From the NCBI RefSeq assembly GCF_014837235.1, contig NZ_JACYFT010000001.1, positions 881,688 through 945,687 on the forward strand: a stretch of 64,000 bases of DNA. The letters run 5' to 3'. Position numbers and translations under genes: made by a program. The stretch comes from Limnohabitans radicicola. Lineage in GTDB: Bacteria; Pseudomonadota; Gammaproteobacteria; Burkholderiales; Burkholderiaceae_C. The notes beneath the pieces were generated by a model, which was not told the origin of the DNA, ran no database searches, and saw only the letters and a list, made by a program, of their open reading frames with translations. This document shows, one piece after another, positions 14,571 to 25,606 of the stretch (within the stretch, counting starts at the first letter, position 1; every line of letters starts with the position of its first letter).

Positions 14571-16703
14571 TCAGGCCGCCAAACGCGACAGATCGGCCAC
14601 GCGGTTCATGGCCCCATGCAAGCTCTTGAGCAAGCCCTGGCGGTTCAGGCGCAGGTCCATCTCTTCGGCATTGACCATCACATCGTCGAAGAACGCATCC
14701 ACCGGGCCGTGCAGCGCCGCCAGCGTCTGCAGGCTGGCGGTGTAGTCGCCCGCTTCGAACTGCGCGGTGGACTCGGGCACCAGCTTGGCCATCGCGGCGT
14801 GCAAGGCTTGCTCGGCGTCTTCCTTGAGCAGGGCGGCGTTCACATGGGCGTCCACCTCACCGGCTTTTTTCAGGATGTTGCCGATGCGCTTGTTGGCAGC
14901 CGCCAAGGCGGGGCTTTCGGGCAGCGCGGCGAAAGCACGCACGGCGGCGAGGCGCTTGGCCACATCCGACAGGCGCTGCGGCTGCAGGGCCAGCACGGCG
15001 TCCACTTCCTGGGCCGAGAAGCCCTGCTCACGCAGGCCACCGGCCAGGCGGTCGTAGATGAAGGCAGCGAGCGGTTCGCTGGCGTCGGTGATCTTGTCGC
15101 CAAACACCGGTGCCGACAGCGCCAGCAGGGCCGACAGGTCGATGGCCAGGTCTTTTTCGATCAGCATGCGGATCACGCCCAGCGCATGGCGGCGCAGCGC
15201 GAACGGGTCCTTGTCGCCGCTGGGCAGGTTGCCGATGCCGAACATGCCCACCAGGGTTTCAAGCTTGTCGGCCAGCGCGACCACCACGCCCACGGGGTTG
15301 CGCGGCAGTTCGTCGCCGGCAAAGCGCGGCTTGTAGTGGTCTTCAATGGCTTCGGCAATCTCGACGGGCAGGCCATCGTGGCGGGCGTAGTAGCCGCCCA
15401 TGATGCCCTGCAGCTCGGGGAACTCGCCCACCATGTCGGTCAACAGGTCGGTCTTGGCCAGGCGTGCAGCCTGCTCGGCCTGTTTGGCCAGCAGGTCACC
15501 GCCCAGTTGCTGGCCAATGGCCTTGGCGATGGCGCAGACGCGGGCCATGCGCTCGCCTTGCGTGCCCAGCTTGTTGTGGTACACGACCTTGGACAGGCCT
15601 TCGACGCGCGATTCGAGCGTCTTCTTGCGGTCCTGGTCAAAGAAGAATTTGGCATCGGCCAGGCGCGGGCGCACCACGCGCTCGTTGCCGCCGATCACGG
15701 CGCTGGCGTCAGATGGGCTGATGTTGCTCACCACCAGGAACTGGTGGGTCAGCTTGCCCGCAGCGTCCAGCAGCGGAAAGTACTTCTGGTTGGCCTTCAT
15801 CGTGAGGATCAGGCATTCCTGCGGCACATCGAGGAACTGCTTTTCAAACGCGCAGACCAGCACATTGGGGCGCTCGACCAGGGCGGTCACTTCGTCGAGC
15901 AGGGCCTCGTCTTCAATCGGTTTGACGCCCCCACCCACCTTGGCCGCAGCGGCCTGCAGCTGGCGCACGATCTCGGCGCGGCGCTCGGCAAAGCTGGCGA
16001 TCACGGCACCGTCGCTCTTCAGCACCTCGGCGTACTGGTCGGCATGCGGCACCACCACGGTGGGCACCTTGGCCTCAAAGCGGTGGCCTTGCGTGCTGTT
16101 TCCCGCTGTCAGGCCCAGCGCCTTGATGGGCACCACGGCGCTGCCGTGCAGGGCGATCAGGCTGTGTGCGGGGCGCACAAAGTTCACACTGCTCCAGCCC
16201 GGCAGTTCGCAGTCGGTCTCCAGCTGGTACTGCATGACCTTGGGGATCGGCAGCTTGGCCAATGCTTCATCCAATGCCTTTTGCAGACCGGCGGCCAGGG
16301 TCGCGCCCTTGACCACGCTGTCGTAGAACAGGGCTTCGGCCTTGCCGTCCGGCTGACGCTTGAGCGCAGCCACGGCCGCAGCCGGGTCGCTCACATCGGC
16401 GCCCAGGGCCTGCAGCTTCTTGAGCAGGGCGGGGGTGGCGTTGCCGTTGGCGTCCAGACCCACGGTCACAGGCATCAGCTTTTGCTGCACCGCCTTGTCG
16501 GCGGCCTGCGCCAGCACGCCCGTCACATGGGCGGCCAGGCGGCGGGGCGAGGCGTAGGCGGTCACCGTTGCATTGGCAGCGGCCAGGCCCTGTGCCTTGA
16601 GTTGTTCGGCCAGCACACCCGAAAAAGCCGCGCCGAGTTTGTTCAGGGCCTTGGGAGGCAACTCTTCAACAAAGAGTTCGACGAGAAGGTTTTGCGTTGT
16701 CAT
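14571..16703 (-). CDS. glyS: Glycyl-tRNA synthetase beta subunit
   Basis: A 710-aa beta subunit of the alpha2beta2 bacterial glycyl-tRNA synthetase, responsible for tRNA recognition and part of the catalytic assembly. The N-terminus LLVELFVEELPPKAL and the C-terminal anticodon-binding-like helical region are typical. The length is close to the family norm. The ATG at 16703 (MTTQNLLVEL) is used; the frame runs 18 bp further without support. It follows glyQ by 14 bp, which matches the obligate pairing of the subunits. Confidence 0.97.
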   Translation of the reverse strand: MTTQNLLVELFVEELPPKALNKLGAAFSGVLAEQLKAQGLAAANATVTAYASPRRLAAHVTGVLAQAADKAVQQKLMPVTVGLDANGNATPALLKKLQALGADVSDPAAAVAALKRQPDGKAEALFYDSVVKGATLAAGLQKALDEALAKLPIPKVMQYQLETDCELPGWSSVNFVRPAHSLIALHGSAVVPIKALGLTAGNSTQGHRFEAKVPTVVVPHADQYAEVLKSDGAVIASFAERRAEIVRQLQAAAAKVGGGVKPIEDEALLDEVTALVERPNVLVCAFEKQFLDVPQECLILTMKANQKYFPLLDAAGKLTHQFLVVSNISPSDASAVIGGNERVVRPRLADAKFFFDQDRKKTLESRVEGLSKVVYHNKLGTQGERMARVCAIAKAIGQQLGGDLLAKQAEQAARLAKTDLLTDMVGEFPELQGIMGGYYARHDGLPVEIAEAIEDHYKPRFAGDELPRNPVGVVVALADKLETLVGMFGIGNLPSGDKDPFALRRHALGVIRMLIEKDLAIDLSALLALSAPVFGDKITDASEPLAAFIYDRLAGGLREQGFSAQEVDAVLALQPQRLSDVAKRLAAVRAFAALPESPALAAANKRIGNILKKAGEVDAHVNAALLKEDAEQALHAAMAKLVPESTAQFEAGDYTASLQTLAALHGPVDAFFDDVMVNAEEMDLRLNRQGLLKSLHGAMNRVADLSRLAA

Positions 16704-16717
16704 TGTTCTTGTTCCTC

Positions 16718-17623
16718 TCAAGCGGCCTTCTTAGGCATCTGCGCGACCCACTCGCGCGGGGCCATCGGGAAGTCCAGGCGCTCGCGGCTTTCGTAATAAC
16801 TCTGGGCCACGCTGCGCGCCAGGTTGCGGATGCGTCCGATGTAGGCTGCACGCTCAGTCACGGAAATCGCGCCCCGCGCGTCCAGCAGGTTGAAGGTGTG
16901 CGCGGCCTTGAGCACTTGCTCGTACGCAGGCAGCGCCAGCTGCTGCACCATCAGGTTTTGCGCCTGCTTTTCGTGGGCGCCGAAGGCGGTGAACAGGAAG
17001 TCCACGTCCGAATGCTCGAAGTTGTAGGTGGACTGCTCGACCTCGTTTTGGTGGTACACATCGCCATAGCTGAGTGTGTCGGTCCACTTCAGGTTGTAGA
17101 CGTTGTCCACGCCCTGCAGGTACATGGCCAGACGCTCCAGGCCGTAGGTGATCTCGCCGGTGATGGGCTTGCAGTCGATGCCGCCCACTTGCTGGAAGTA
17201 GGTGAACTGCGTGACTTCCATGCCGTTGAGCCAGACTTCCCAGCCCAGGCCCCAGGCACCCAGCGTGGGGTTTTCCCAATCGTCTTCGACGAAGCGGATG
17301 TCGTTTTTCTTCAGGTCAAAGCCCAGCGCTTCGAGCGAGCCCAGGTACAACTCCAGGATGTTGCTGGGCGCGGGCTTCAAGACCACCTGGTACTGGTAGT
17401 AGTGCTGCAGGCGGTTGGGGTTCTCGCCATAGCGGCCATCCTTGGGGCGGCGGCTGGGCTGCACATAAGCGGCCTTCCAGGGCTCAGGGCCGATGGCGCG
17501 CAAAAAGGTGGCGGTGTGGCTGGTGCCGGCGCCCACTTCCATGTCGTAGGGCTGGAGCAAGGCGCAACCCTGAGCGTCCCAGTACTGCTGTAATTTGAGG
17601 ATGATTTGCTGAAAGGTCAACAT
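16718..17623 (-). CDS. glyQ: Glycyl-tRNA synthetase alpha subunit
   Basis: A 301-aa catalytic alpha subunit, a class II aminoacyl-tRNA synthetase that activates glycine. Typical sequence includes [19 protein letters not shown] at the start, [19 protein letters not shown], and [19 protein letters not shown]. Length equals the family norm of about 300 aa. The ATG at 17623 is the family start. It is followed by glyS in one transcript. The 123 bp upstream of it, before lnt ends, should hold the promoter, but no clear box could be fixed. Confidence 0.98.
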   Translation of the reverse strand: MLTFQQIILKLQQYWDAQGCALLQPYDMEVGAGTSHTATFLRAIGPEPWKAAYVQPSRRPKDGRYGENPNRLQHYYQYQVVLKPAPSNILELYLGSLEALGFDLKKNDIRFVEDDWENPTLGAWGLGWEVWLNGMEVTQFTYFQQVGGIDCKPITGEITYGLERLAMYLQGVDNVYNLKWTDTLSYGDVYHQNEVEQSTYNFEHSDVDFLFTAFGAHEKQAQNLMVQQLALPAYEQVLKAAHTFNLLDARGAISVTERAAYIGRIRNLARSVAQSYYESRERLDFPMAPREWVAQMPKKAA

Positions 17624-17746
17624 GGACTCAAGAAGCCAGCCGCGAGCTGGCCTGTGGGTGAAGTGGGCACGCGGCAAACAAGCTGCGCGTGCAAACCCTT
17701 GATTTTACTGCCCACAGGGCCACCCAGCGCCCTGCTTCAGGGGTTT

Positions 17747-19318
17747 TCAGTTCACCTTGCGGCGCCCGGACAGCCAGGCCCAGCCCACCATCGCCAGCCC
17801 CAGACACCACAAGGGCCAAACACCCCAGGCTGCAGCCCAGCGGACAAAGGGCGTCAAACCCATACGCCCTTCGTAGCTACCCACCAGACTGCCCCGGGTG
17901 AAGCGCTCAAGCATGCCAAGGACCTGCCCCTGGTGATCGATGATGGCCGTGGCCCCGGTGTTGGTGGCCCGCAGCATGGGGCGCTGAAGCTCCAGCGCAC
18001 GCATGCGCGAGATGTTCAGGTGCTGGTCCACCGCCACGGTGTTGCCAAACCAGCCGATGTTGCTGACGTTGACCAAGGCCGTAGGGGCCTGCTCGGCCAC
18101 ACGGAAACGTGCCGCCAGCTCTTCGCCAAACAGGTCTTCGTAGCAGATGTTGAGCGCCAGGCGCTGGCCTTGCCAGGCGATGGATGGCTGGTTCAGCGGC
18201 CCTGGAGTGAAGTCGCTCAGCGGGATCTGCATCTGTTGAACAAACCAGCGAAACCCTGTCGGCACGAATTCGCCAAAAGGCACCAGATGGAATTTGTCAT
18301 AGCGGTATTCGGCCGTACCTGCTGGCCCCATGGCCACCACCGCATTGGTGTAACCCTGTCCCGCATCGCCCCAAGGCACGCCCACCAGCGCGAGCCGATC
18401 CTGACGAGCAGCAAACTCGGCCTGCAGATCACGCCAATACCCCTCGGGCAGGTGGCGTTGCAGCAGCGGGATGGCGGTTTCAGGGGCCACCACCAGGGGC
18501 TGCGCGCTTTGGCGCAGGCGCTGGTCGTACCAGACCAGGGCGTCGCGCACGCCGCTGGCCACATCAAATTTGGCGGTCTGGGCAATGCTGGCCTGCAGCA
18601 ACTCCACCTGGCCCACGCCCGCAGATGCCGTGAATGCCGGACTCCAGGCTTTGAGCGCCGCGCACACGACCAGCACCAGCGCTGCATCTCGCCAAGGCCT
18701 CCAACGGCAGCCGCCCATGGCCAGGCGCATCGCCAGACCTGCGGCCACCGCCCCCACGCCGTAAACCCCGAGCCAAGGGGCCAACACCGCCAGATGGCTG
18801 TCCACATGGGCGTAGCCACCCGCGCCCCAGGGGAAACCGGTGAACCAGCGCCCGCGCATCAGCTCGGCCAAGGTCCACAGCGCGGCAAACAGCGCGCTGG
18901 CACGGACGGGCTTGGCCAGCCAACCGCTGTGGCGAACCAGCGCCACCCATGCAGCGGCTGTGCCCACGTAATACAACGCCAATGCAGCGGCCAGCGCCAG
19001 CACCGCCAGGACAGCCAGTGGCGCAGGCAAACCGCCCACCTCGTGCATCGAGACATAGAGCCACCAGAAACTGCCCGCCAGCCAGGCGGTGGCAAACCAG
19101 CCGGTCTGCGAGGCGGCAGCCTTCGCAGCGCCTCGCACAGACCCGGGTGAGCGCGCGCAACGCACCAGGCCCAGGCCCAGAATCAAGAGGCTGAAAATTT
19201 GAAGACTGCCCCAGGCTTGCCCTGTGCCGGGCCAGGCCATGGCGGCCGCCTGCAACAAGCCCGCCAGCGAGGCCGTGAACCGACCCAGTCCCAGCTGGTC
19301 ACGAAAGAAAGCCCTCAT
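17747..19318 (-). CDS. lnt: Apolipoprotein N-acyltransferase
   Basis: A 523-aa inner-membrane enzyme that adds the third acyl chain to the N-terminal cysteine of lipoproteins. About eight hydrophobic helices occupy residues 10-225 and one lies near the C-terminus. The periplasmic nitrilase-like domain carries the catalytic triad Glu280 (VVAPETAIP), Lys342 (YDKFHLVPFGEF) and Cys392 (ICYEDLF). The ATG overlaps the stop of the upstream corC-like gene by 4 bp (ATGA), which indicates translational coupling. The corC-lnt pair is conserved across proteobacteria. Confidence 0.97.
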   Translation of the reverse strand: MRAFFRDQLGLGRFTASLAGLLQAAAMAWPGTGQAWGSLQIFSLLILGLGLVRCARSPGSVRGAAKAAASQTGWFATAWLAGSFWWLYVSMHEVGGLPAPLAVLAVLALAAALALYYVGTAAAWVALVRHSGWLAKPVRASALFAALWTLAELMRGRWFTGFPWGAGGYAHVDSHLAVLAPWLGVYGVGAVAAGLAMRLAMGGCRWRPWRDAALVLVVCAALKAWSPAFTASAGVGQVELLQASIAQTAKFDVASGVRDALVWYDQRLRQSAQPLVVAPETAIPLLQRHLPEGYWRDLQAEFAARQDRLALVGVPWGDAGQGYTNAVVAMGPAGTAEYRYDKFHLVPFGEFVPTGFRWFVQQMQIPLSDFTPGPLNQPSIAWQGQRLALNICYEDLFGEELAARFRVAEQAPTALVNVSNIGWFGNTVAVDQHLNISRMRALELQRPMLRATNTGATAIIDHQGQVLGMLERFTRGSLVGSYEGRMGLTPFVRWAAAWGVWPLWCLGLAMVGWAWLSGRRKVN

Positions 19319-20196
19319 GCCTTGGCCGCAGCGTCGGCAGCAGCCACCTTGAACCAGCGCACCGCGCCACCACGGGTGTGCAGCACCACAAACAGCAAGC
19401 CGGCAAAAACGAACTTCTCGCCCCGCTTGGGCACATGTCCCATTTCGTGGGCGATCAGACCGCCAATGGTGTCAAAGTTGGGGCCCTCGTCGTCGCCTCG
19501 GGCCGCTTGCAGGTCCACGCCAAACGCCTCGCTCACGCGCTCCAGCGAGGTGTCGCCGCTGACGCGGAAGGTGCGGTCGGGCAGACCAAAGATGTCGCCC
19601 TCGTCGTCGGCGATGTCGAATTCGTCTTCGATCTCGCCCACGATCTGTTCAAGCACATCCTCGATGGTGATGAGGCCCGCCGTGCGGCCGAACTCGTCGA
19701 TCACGATGGCCAGGTGGTTGCGGTTATCACGGAACTGGCGCAGCAGGTCGTTCAAGCCCTTGCTCTCAGGCACAAACACCGCCGGGCGCAACAAGGCACG
19801 GATGTTGAGCTCGGGCGCACGTTGCAGCTTGAGCAGGTCTTTGGCCAGCAGGATCCCGATGATGTTTTCCCGCTCACCCTCGTACACCGGAAACCGCGAG
19901 TGGGCCGTCTCGATGACCTGGTGCAGCAGCACATCGAACGGCGCATCGATGTCCAGCAAGTCCATGCGGGGCGCCGCCACCATCACGTCGCCAGCGGTCA
20001 TGTCCGCCATGCGGATCACACCTTCGAGCATCAAACGGCTCTCGTTGTTGATGATGTGGTTGTCCTCGGCCTCGGCCAAGGTCTCGATCAACTCGTCGGT
20101 GGAGTCCGGGCCGGGATGGATGAACTCGGCCAGTTTTTGAAGGAAACCGCGTTTGTCTTCGCGCTCGAGGGAACGCGCAGGGTGAGGGTCTGACAC
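19315..20196 (-). CDS. corC: CorC/HlyC-family CBS-domain protein
   Basis: A 293-aa soluble protein with two CBS repeats (residues about 70-190, including MVAAPRMDLLDI and DEFGRTAGLITIEDVLEQIVG) and a C-terminal CorC_HlyC domain (residues about 205-280). The family is linked to Mg2+/Co2+ homeostasis or divalent-cation efflux. It lacks the DUF21 membrane domain, as is normal for CorC. The gene heads the corC-lnt operon and overlaps lnt by 4 bp. The 89 bp upstream contain no assigned gene and should carry its promoter. Confidence 0.94.
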   Translation of the reverse strand: MSDPHPARSLEREDKRGFLQKLAEFIHPGPDSTDELIETLAEAEDNHIINNESRLMLEGVIRMADMTAGDVMVAAPRMDLLDIDAPFDVLLHQVIETAHSRFPVYEGERENIIGILLAKDLLKLQRAPELNIRALLRPAVFVPESKGLNDLLRQFRDNRNHLAIVIDEFGRTAGLITIEDVLEQIVGEIEDEFDIADDEGDIFGLPDRTFRVSGDTSLERVSEAFGVDLQAARGDDEGPNFDTIGGLIAHEMGHVPKRGEKFVFAGLLFVVLHTRGGAVRWFKVAAADAAAKA

Positions 20197-20285
20197 AGTG
20201 CGTGAAGCAGGACGTGCTGTTGTGGATGAGGCTCTAGGATAGCGGATTCATGTGACGGCAGGCTGGCCCAGCCCATGCCGCACGA

Positions 20286-21029
20286 TCAAGGGGGGTCGTT
20301 GTGTTCGTTGTGGTGGCGCGCTTCACGCACCCCTTCGCGCACTTCCTGCATGAAACCGAGCCATTCGCGGAACTGCCGTGCCTGCAGTTTCACCTGGTAG
20401 TCGATCTGCGCCATCTGGTCCGACACGACCCCGCTGAGCTGGGAGTCGAGCGTGGCTTGCGGCAGGCTCAGGTAAGCCTCGCTCTCGCTGCCATCGCGCT
20501 CCACCCGGGCCCCGGCGTGGCGGGCGATCTTGAGCATGGCCACGTTCTCGCTCAGGGCGTGGATGAACAACATGCTCACGCCCTGGTTGCGCGCGTGCAT
20601 GACCGCTCGGTCAAACAGCTTGGCACCCAGCCCACGGCCACGCTGGTTGGCCGCGACCGACACCCCGAACTCCGCAAAGGTGGACCATTGGGGGTCGACC
20701 GAAAAGGCCAAATGCGCCATCGCCACCAGTTGCAAACGGCGGTTGAACACACCAAAGATCTCGTCGCGCTCGAAATTCAGACCTTCCACATAGCGCTGGA
20801 TGTGCTCGTCTGTGGCCGGGTAGCCAAAGCGCAGGTAGCGGTCGCTGTCGGACAAGGAGACCAGATGGGCCTGGATGCGGGGCTTGTGACGCGGCGACAA
20901 GGGCCGAATGGGCACCCAGCGCAAGGCCCGGGCGCGCGCCGAAGTGGCGCCCGTGTCGGCGACCGAGAACAGGCGGCGCCAAAGGCGTGACAACAATCCG
21001 GCAGCGGGGGGGTGTTCTTCTGAAGTCAT
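20286..21029 (-). CDS. GNAT-family N-acetyltransferase
   Basis: A 247-aa protein with one GNAT domain (residues about 40-200). The acetyl-CoA pyrophosphate loop is visible as QRGRGLG (residues 129-135), preceded by the beta-4 strand TFAEFGVSVA. A charged helical tail of about 45 residues (QARQFREWLGFMQEVREGVREARHHN) extends the C-terminus, and 30-40 extra residues precede the domain. The substrate is unknown. The ATG at 21029 is the first good start; the much longer open frame upstream runs antisense through fadD and is not believed. It is transcribed away from fadD across a 162-bp interval. Confidence 0.85.
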   Translation of the reverse strand: MTSEEHPPAAGLLSRLWRRLFSVADTGATSARARALRWVPIRPLSPRHKPRIQAHLVSLSDSDRYLRFGYPATDEHIQRYVEGLNFERDEIFGVFNRRLQLVAMAHLAFSVDPQWSTFAEFGVSVAANQRGRGLGAKLFDRAVMHARNQGVSMLFIHALSENVAMLKIARHAGARVERDGSESEAYLSLPQATLDSQLSGVVSDQMAQIDYQVKLQARQFREWLGFMQEVREGVREARHHNEHNDPP

Positions 21030-21191
21030 TTGAATCGAGGGTTTTCCCTTATTTTGCCGCCAATTCAGCAAGACCGCCATGCGTGGAAAAATTTGTCGCC
21101 TGGGGGACGGCCTTGCGCTTGCCATAAGGGTGAGCCCTCTGCCCGCAGCGTCCAAGGGTGGCCACAATCGCTGAATCACGGAGTGAAGTAC

Positions 21192-22877
<1,686 letters not shown>

Positions 22878-22882
22878 GCCGC

Positions 22883-23812
22883 ATGCCAGGCGTGCCTTTG
22901 CTGCCACCGGGTGTTCAGGTTTTTGAGCGCGGGTGGCTGTCGTCCAACAACATCCTGCTGACCGACGCCGACAGTGCCACGCTGGTCGACAGCGGTTACG
23001 TGACGCACAGCGCACAGACGCTGGCCCTGCTGTCGCAGGCGCTGGGCGCGCGAGCGCTCGACAGGCTGGTCAACACCCATCTGCACAGTGACCACTGCGG
23101 CGGCAATGCCGCCTTGCAGCGGCATTACCCAGCCTTGGAAACGCTGATCCCACCTGGCATGGCCGAGGATGTGAAGGCCTGGCGCGGTGCGGCGCTCAGC
23201 TACGAGCCGACGGGGCAGAACTGCCCGCCTTTTCAGTTCACCGGTCTGCTGCAACCGGGTTCGGTGCATCGGTGGGCCAACACCGAGTGGCAGGTCCATG
23301 CCGCGCCCGGTCACGACCCGCATTCGGTGATCCTGTTCGAGCCCGAGCACCGCCTGCTGATTTCCGCCGACGCCTTGTGGCAAAACGGTTTTGGCGTGGT
23401 GTTCCCCGAATTGGAGGGCATTGCCGCTTTTGACGAGGTGGCCGACAGCCTGGACCTGATCGAAGCACTGGATCCGGCGCTGGTCATTCCGGGGCATGGC
23501 GCGCCGTTCACGGGCGTGACCGAGGCCCTGGCGTTTGCCAGGCAAAAACTCGAGGCCTTCGCCCAAACCCCTGAAAAACATGGCCGCTACGGCGCCAAAG
23601 TGCTGCTGAAATTCAAACTGCTGGAATACGGCAGCGTGGCCAAACCCGACTTCAAAACCTGGGCACTCGCGGTGCCCTACATGCAAGCGCTGCACGAACG
23701 CTACGGCCAAGGTGTGGACCGGGCCACCTGGCTGGACATGATGCTGGCCGAGCTGCAGCGCAGCGGCGCATTGCACGACGACGGCGCGGTGTTGCACGAC
23801 GTCTCGAACTGA
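22883..23812 (+). CDS. MBL-fold metallo-hydrolase
   Basis: A 309-aa metallo-beta-lactamase-fold hydrolase with the intact motif THLHSDHCGG (His66, His68, Asp70, His71), then HAAPGHDPHS and a distal PGHG ligand. There is no signal peptide. It lies 5 bp downstream of fadD, which suggests a role linked to acyl-CoA or lipid chemistry, for example thioester hydrolysis; this is inference. It is only distantly similar in layout to the MBL gene at 11213. An exported peptidase follows after 16 bp. Confidence 0.87.
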   Translation: MPGVPLLPPGVQVFERGWLSSNNILLTDADSATLVDSGYVTHSAQTLALLSQALGARALDRLVNTHLHSDHCGGNAALQRHYPALETLIPPGMAEDVKAWRGAALSYEPTGQNCPPFQFTGLLQPGSVHRWANTEWQVHAAPGHDPHSVILFEPEHRLLISADALWQNGFGVVFPELEGIAAFDEVADSLDLIEALDPALVIPGHGAPFTGVTEALAFARQKLEAFAQTPEKHGRYGAKVLLKFKLLEYGSVAKPDFKTWALAVPYMQALHERYGQGVDRATWLDMMLAELQRSGALHDDGAVLHDVSN

Positions 23813-23828
23813 TTCATCACCCAAGGAG

Positions 23829-25163
23829 ATGGCTTTGACTTTGCCTGCCGCCCCCCTGCTCACACGGCCTCGTCTGCGTCTGGCTGCGTTGTCTCTGCTC
23901 ATGGCGGTATCTGCGCCTTGGGCGGTGGCGCAAACACCCGCCACCACGGCCCCATCCACCGCTCAAGTGCACGAGATGGCCAAGGCCCAGACACAGCCCC
24001 TGCTGGGCACGCTCAAGGACCTGGTCTCCATCGAATCGGGCAGCCGCGACCTCGAAGGACTGGAAAAAATCGCCACCTTGATTGCATCGCGCCTGCAACA
24101 CATGGGCATGGCGGTCCAGACCATCCCGACCCAAGCGCCAGCCTCACACCCGCAGCTCAAAGGGGCCAAGTTGGGCTCGGTGGTCTACGCCACCCAAAAG
24201 GGCAAAGGACAGAAAAAGGTCCTGCTGATCGCCCACATGGACACCGTGTACCTCAAGGGCATGGCAGCCAAGCAACCCTTTCGCATCGATGGCAACAAGG
24301 CCTACGGCCTGGCCATTTCGGACGACAAGGCGGGCGTGGCCCTGATCTTGCACACCGTCCAAATGCTGAAAGACATGGGCTATGAAGACTACGCAGAACT
24401 CGCCGTCGCCATCAACGGTGATGAAGAGGTGGGTTCTGCGGGCTCCAGCGACTTGCTGGTCAAGCTCGGCGGGGAATACGACGCGGTGATGTCCTTCGAG
24501 GGCGGCGGCTTTGACAAAGACATGGTGCGCCTGGCCACCAGCAGCATCGCGATCGTGGAGATGAAGGTGACCGGCAAAGCCTCGCACGCAGGCGCCAACC
24601 CCGATGCAGGACGCAACGCCATTTATGAAATGTCGCACCAGATGCTCAAGTCGCGCCAGTTCGGTGACAAGTCCAAGGGCCTGCACATCAACTGGACTGT
24701 GGCCCGTGGCGGCGATGTGCGCAACGTGATCCCGGCTTCAGCCCAAGCGATAGCGGATGTGCGTTCACTGACCAACAAGGACCTGGACATCATCGAAGCC
24801 GCGCTGCAGGAGTCCATCAAGGAAAAATTGATCCCCGACACCCAGGTCGAGATTGATTTTTACCGCAGCCGCCCTGCCTTCGTCGCCAACGACGCTTCAC
24901 GCGTGATGGCGCAGCATGCCAAGACGGTGTATCAGGAGATCGGCCAGACGATCCAGATTGCCGAGCGCGCCACGGGCGGTGGCACTGATGCGGCCTTCGC
25001 AGGCCTCAAACCCAAAGGCGGTGTGCTCGAGAGTTTTGGCCTGCGCGGCTATGGCGCCCACGCCAACACCGAGGAATACATCTTCATCGACTCGATCGCG
25101 CCGCGGCTGTACCTGTCCACCCGCATGGTGATGGACATCGGCAGCGGCAAAGTGCGCTGGTGA
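23829..25163 (+). CDS. Exported M20-family metallopeptidase (glutamate carboxypeptidase-like)
   Basis: A 444-aa zinc exopeptidase with an N-terminal signal peptide (basic RPRLRLAA, hydrophobic core, cleavage near AVA-Q35), so it acts in the periplasm or outside. Metal and catalytic residues seen are His136 and Asp138 (AHMDTV), Asp165 (ISDDKAG), base Glu199 with Glu200 (GDEEVGS), and His in the C-terminal YGAHANTEEY. It resembles carboxypeptidase G2-type enzymes that release C-terminal glutamate. The ATG at 23829 follows AAGGAG with no spacer; TTG at 23835, two codons later, would have a 6-nt spacing and may be the real start. Confidence 0.9.
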   Translation: MALTLPAAPLLTRPRLRLAALSLLMAVSAPWAVAQTPATTAPSTAQVHEMAKAQTQPLLGTLKDLVSIESGSRDLEGLEKIATLIASRLQHMGMAVQTIPTQAPASHPQLKGAKLGSVVYATQKGKGQKKVLLIAHMDTVYLKGMAAKQPFRIDGNKAYGLAISDDKAGVALILHTVQMLKDMGYEDYAELAVAINGDEEVGSAGSSDLLVKLGGEYDAVMSFEGGGFDKDMVRLATSSIAIVEMKVTGKASHAGANPDAGRNAIYEMSHQMLKSRQFGDKSKGLHINWTVARGGDVRNVIPASAQAIADVRSLTNKDLDIIEAALQESIKEKLIPDTQVEIDFYRSRPAFVANDASRVMAQHAKTVYQEIGQTIQIAERATGGGTDAAFAGLKPKGGVLESFGLRGYGAHANTEEYIFIDSIAPRLYLSTRMVMDIGSGKVRW

Positions 25164-25172
25164 GCGCCGCCA

Positions 25173-25580
25173 TCATTTGCCGCGCTTGCGCAGCAAACCG
25201 TAAGGGCAATGCCCGGGCCGCGGCCCCACCTGCGGGTGCAAACGGCAAGTGTTGGGACGCAGTTCGTACACCGTGCAGCGCCGAGTAACGGCATCGAGGA
25301 ACTGGCAGTCGCCACTGGCGCGGCGCGCCAACGAGAAAATGCTGTTCTTGAAATTGAAGTGCTCGATCAGCCCGGCCTTGGTCAGGCGCTTGGCGATCTG
25401 CTTGGGCGCTTCGTGCTCCGCCTCGAACGGGTCGACCAGCTGCAAGCGCACCAGATCCGGCAGCTTGACCTCCACAGGCATGGTGCAGCAGTTGGCCGCA
25501 CATGTGTCGCACAGCCCGGCCTTGTAACGGTTCCAGGTCTCTGGGCGATCGACATCGACAATAGCGATGGGGGACTTCAT
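25173..25580 (-). CDS. YkgJ-family cysteine-cluster protein
   Basis: A 135-aa protein of the YkgJ/UPF0153 cysteine-cluster family, thought to bind a zinc ion or an FeS cluster. Cysteines lie at residues 24, 27, 31, 32, 92, 102, 112 and 125, in the arrangement CxxCxxxCC ... CxxxxxxxxxC ... CRLHP ... C. The function is unknown. Its stop is 9 bp from the convergent peptidase stop. It starts 26 bp downstream of the histidine kinase stop on the same strand, so it may be cotranscribed with the kinase. Confidence 0.85.
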   Translation of the reverse strand: MKSPIAIVDVDRPETWNRYKAGLCDTCAANCCTMPVEVKLPDLVRLQLVDPFEAEHEAPKQIAKRLTKAGLIEHFNFKNSIFSLARRASGDCQFLDAVTRRCTVYELRPNTCRLHPQVGPRPGHCPYGLLRKRGK

Positions 25581-25606
25581 GACCAGCGCAGCATCCGTCG
25601 CGTCAA

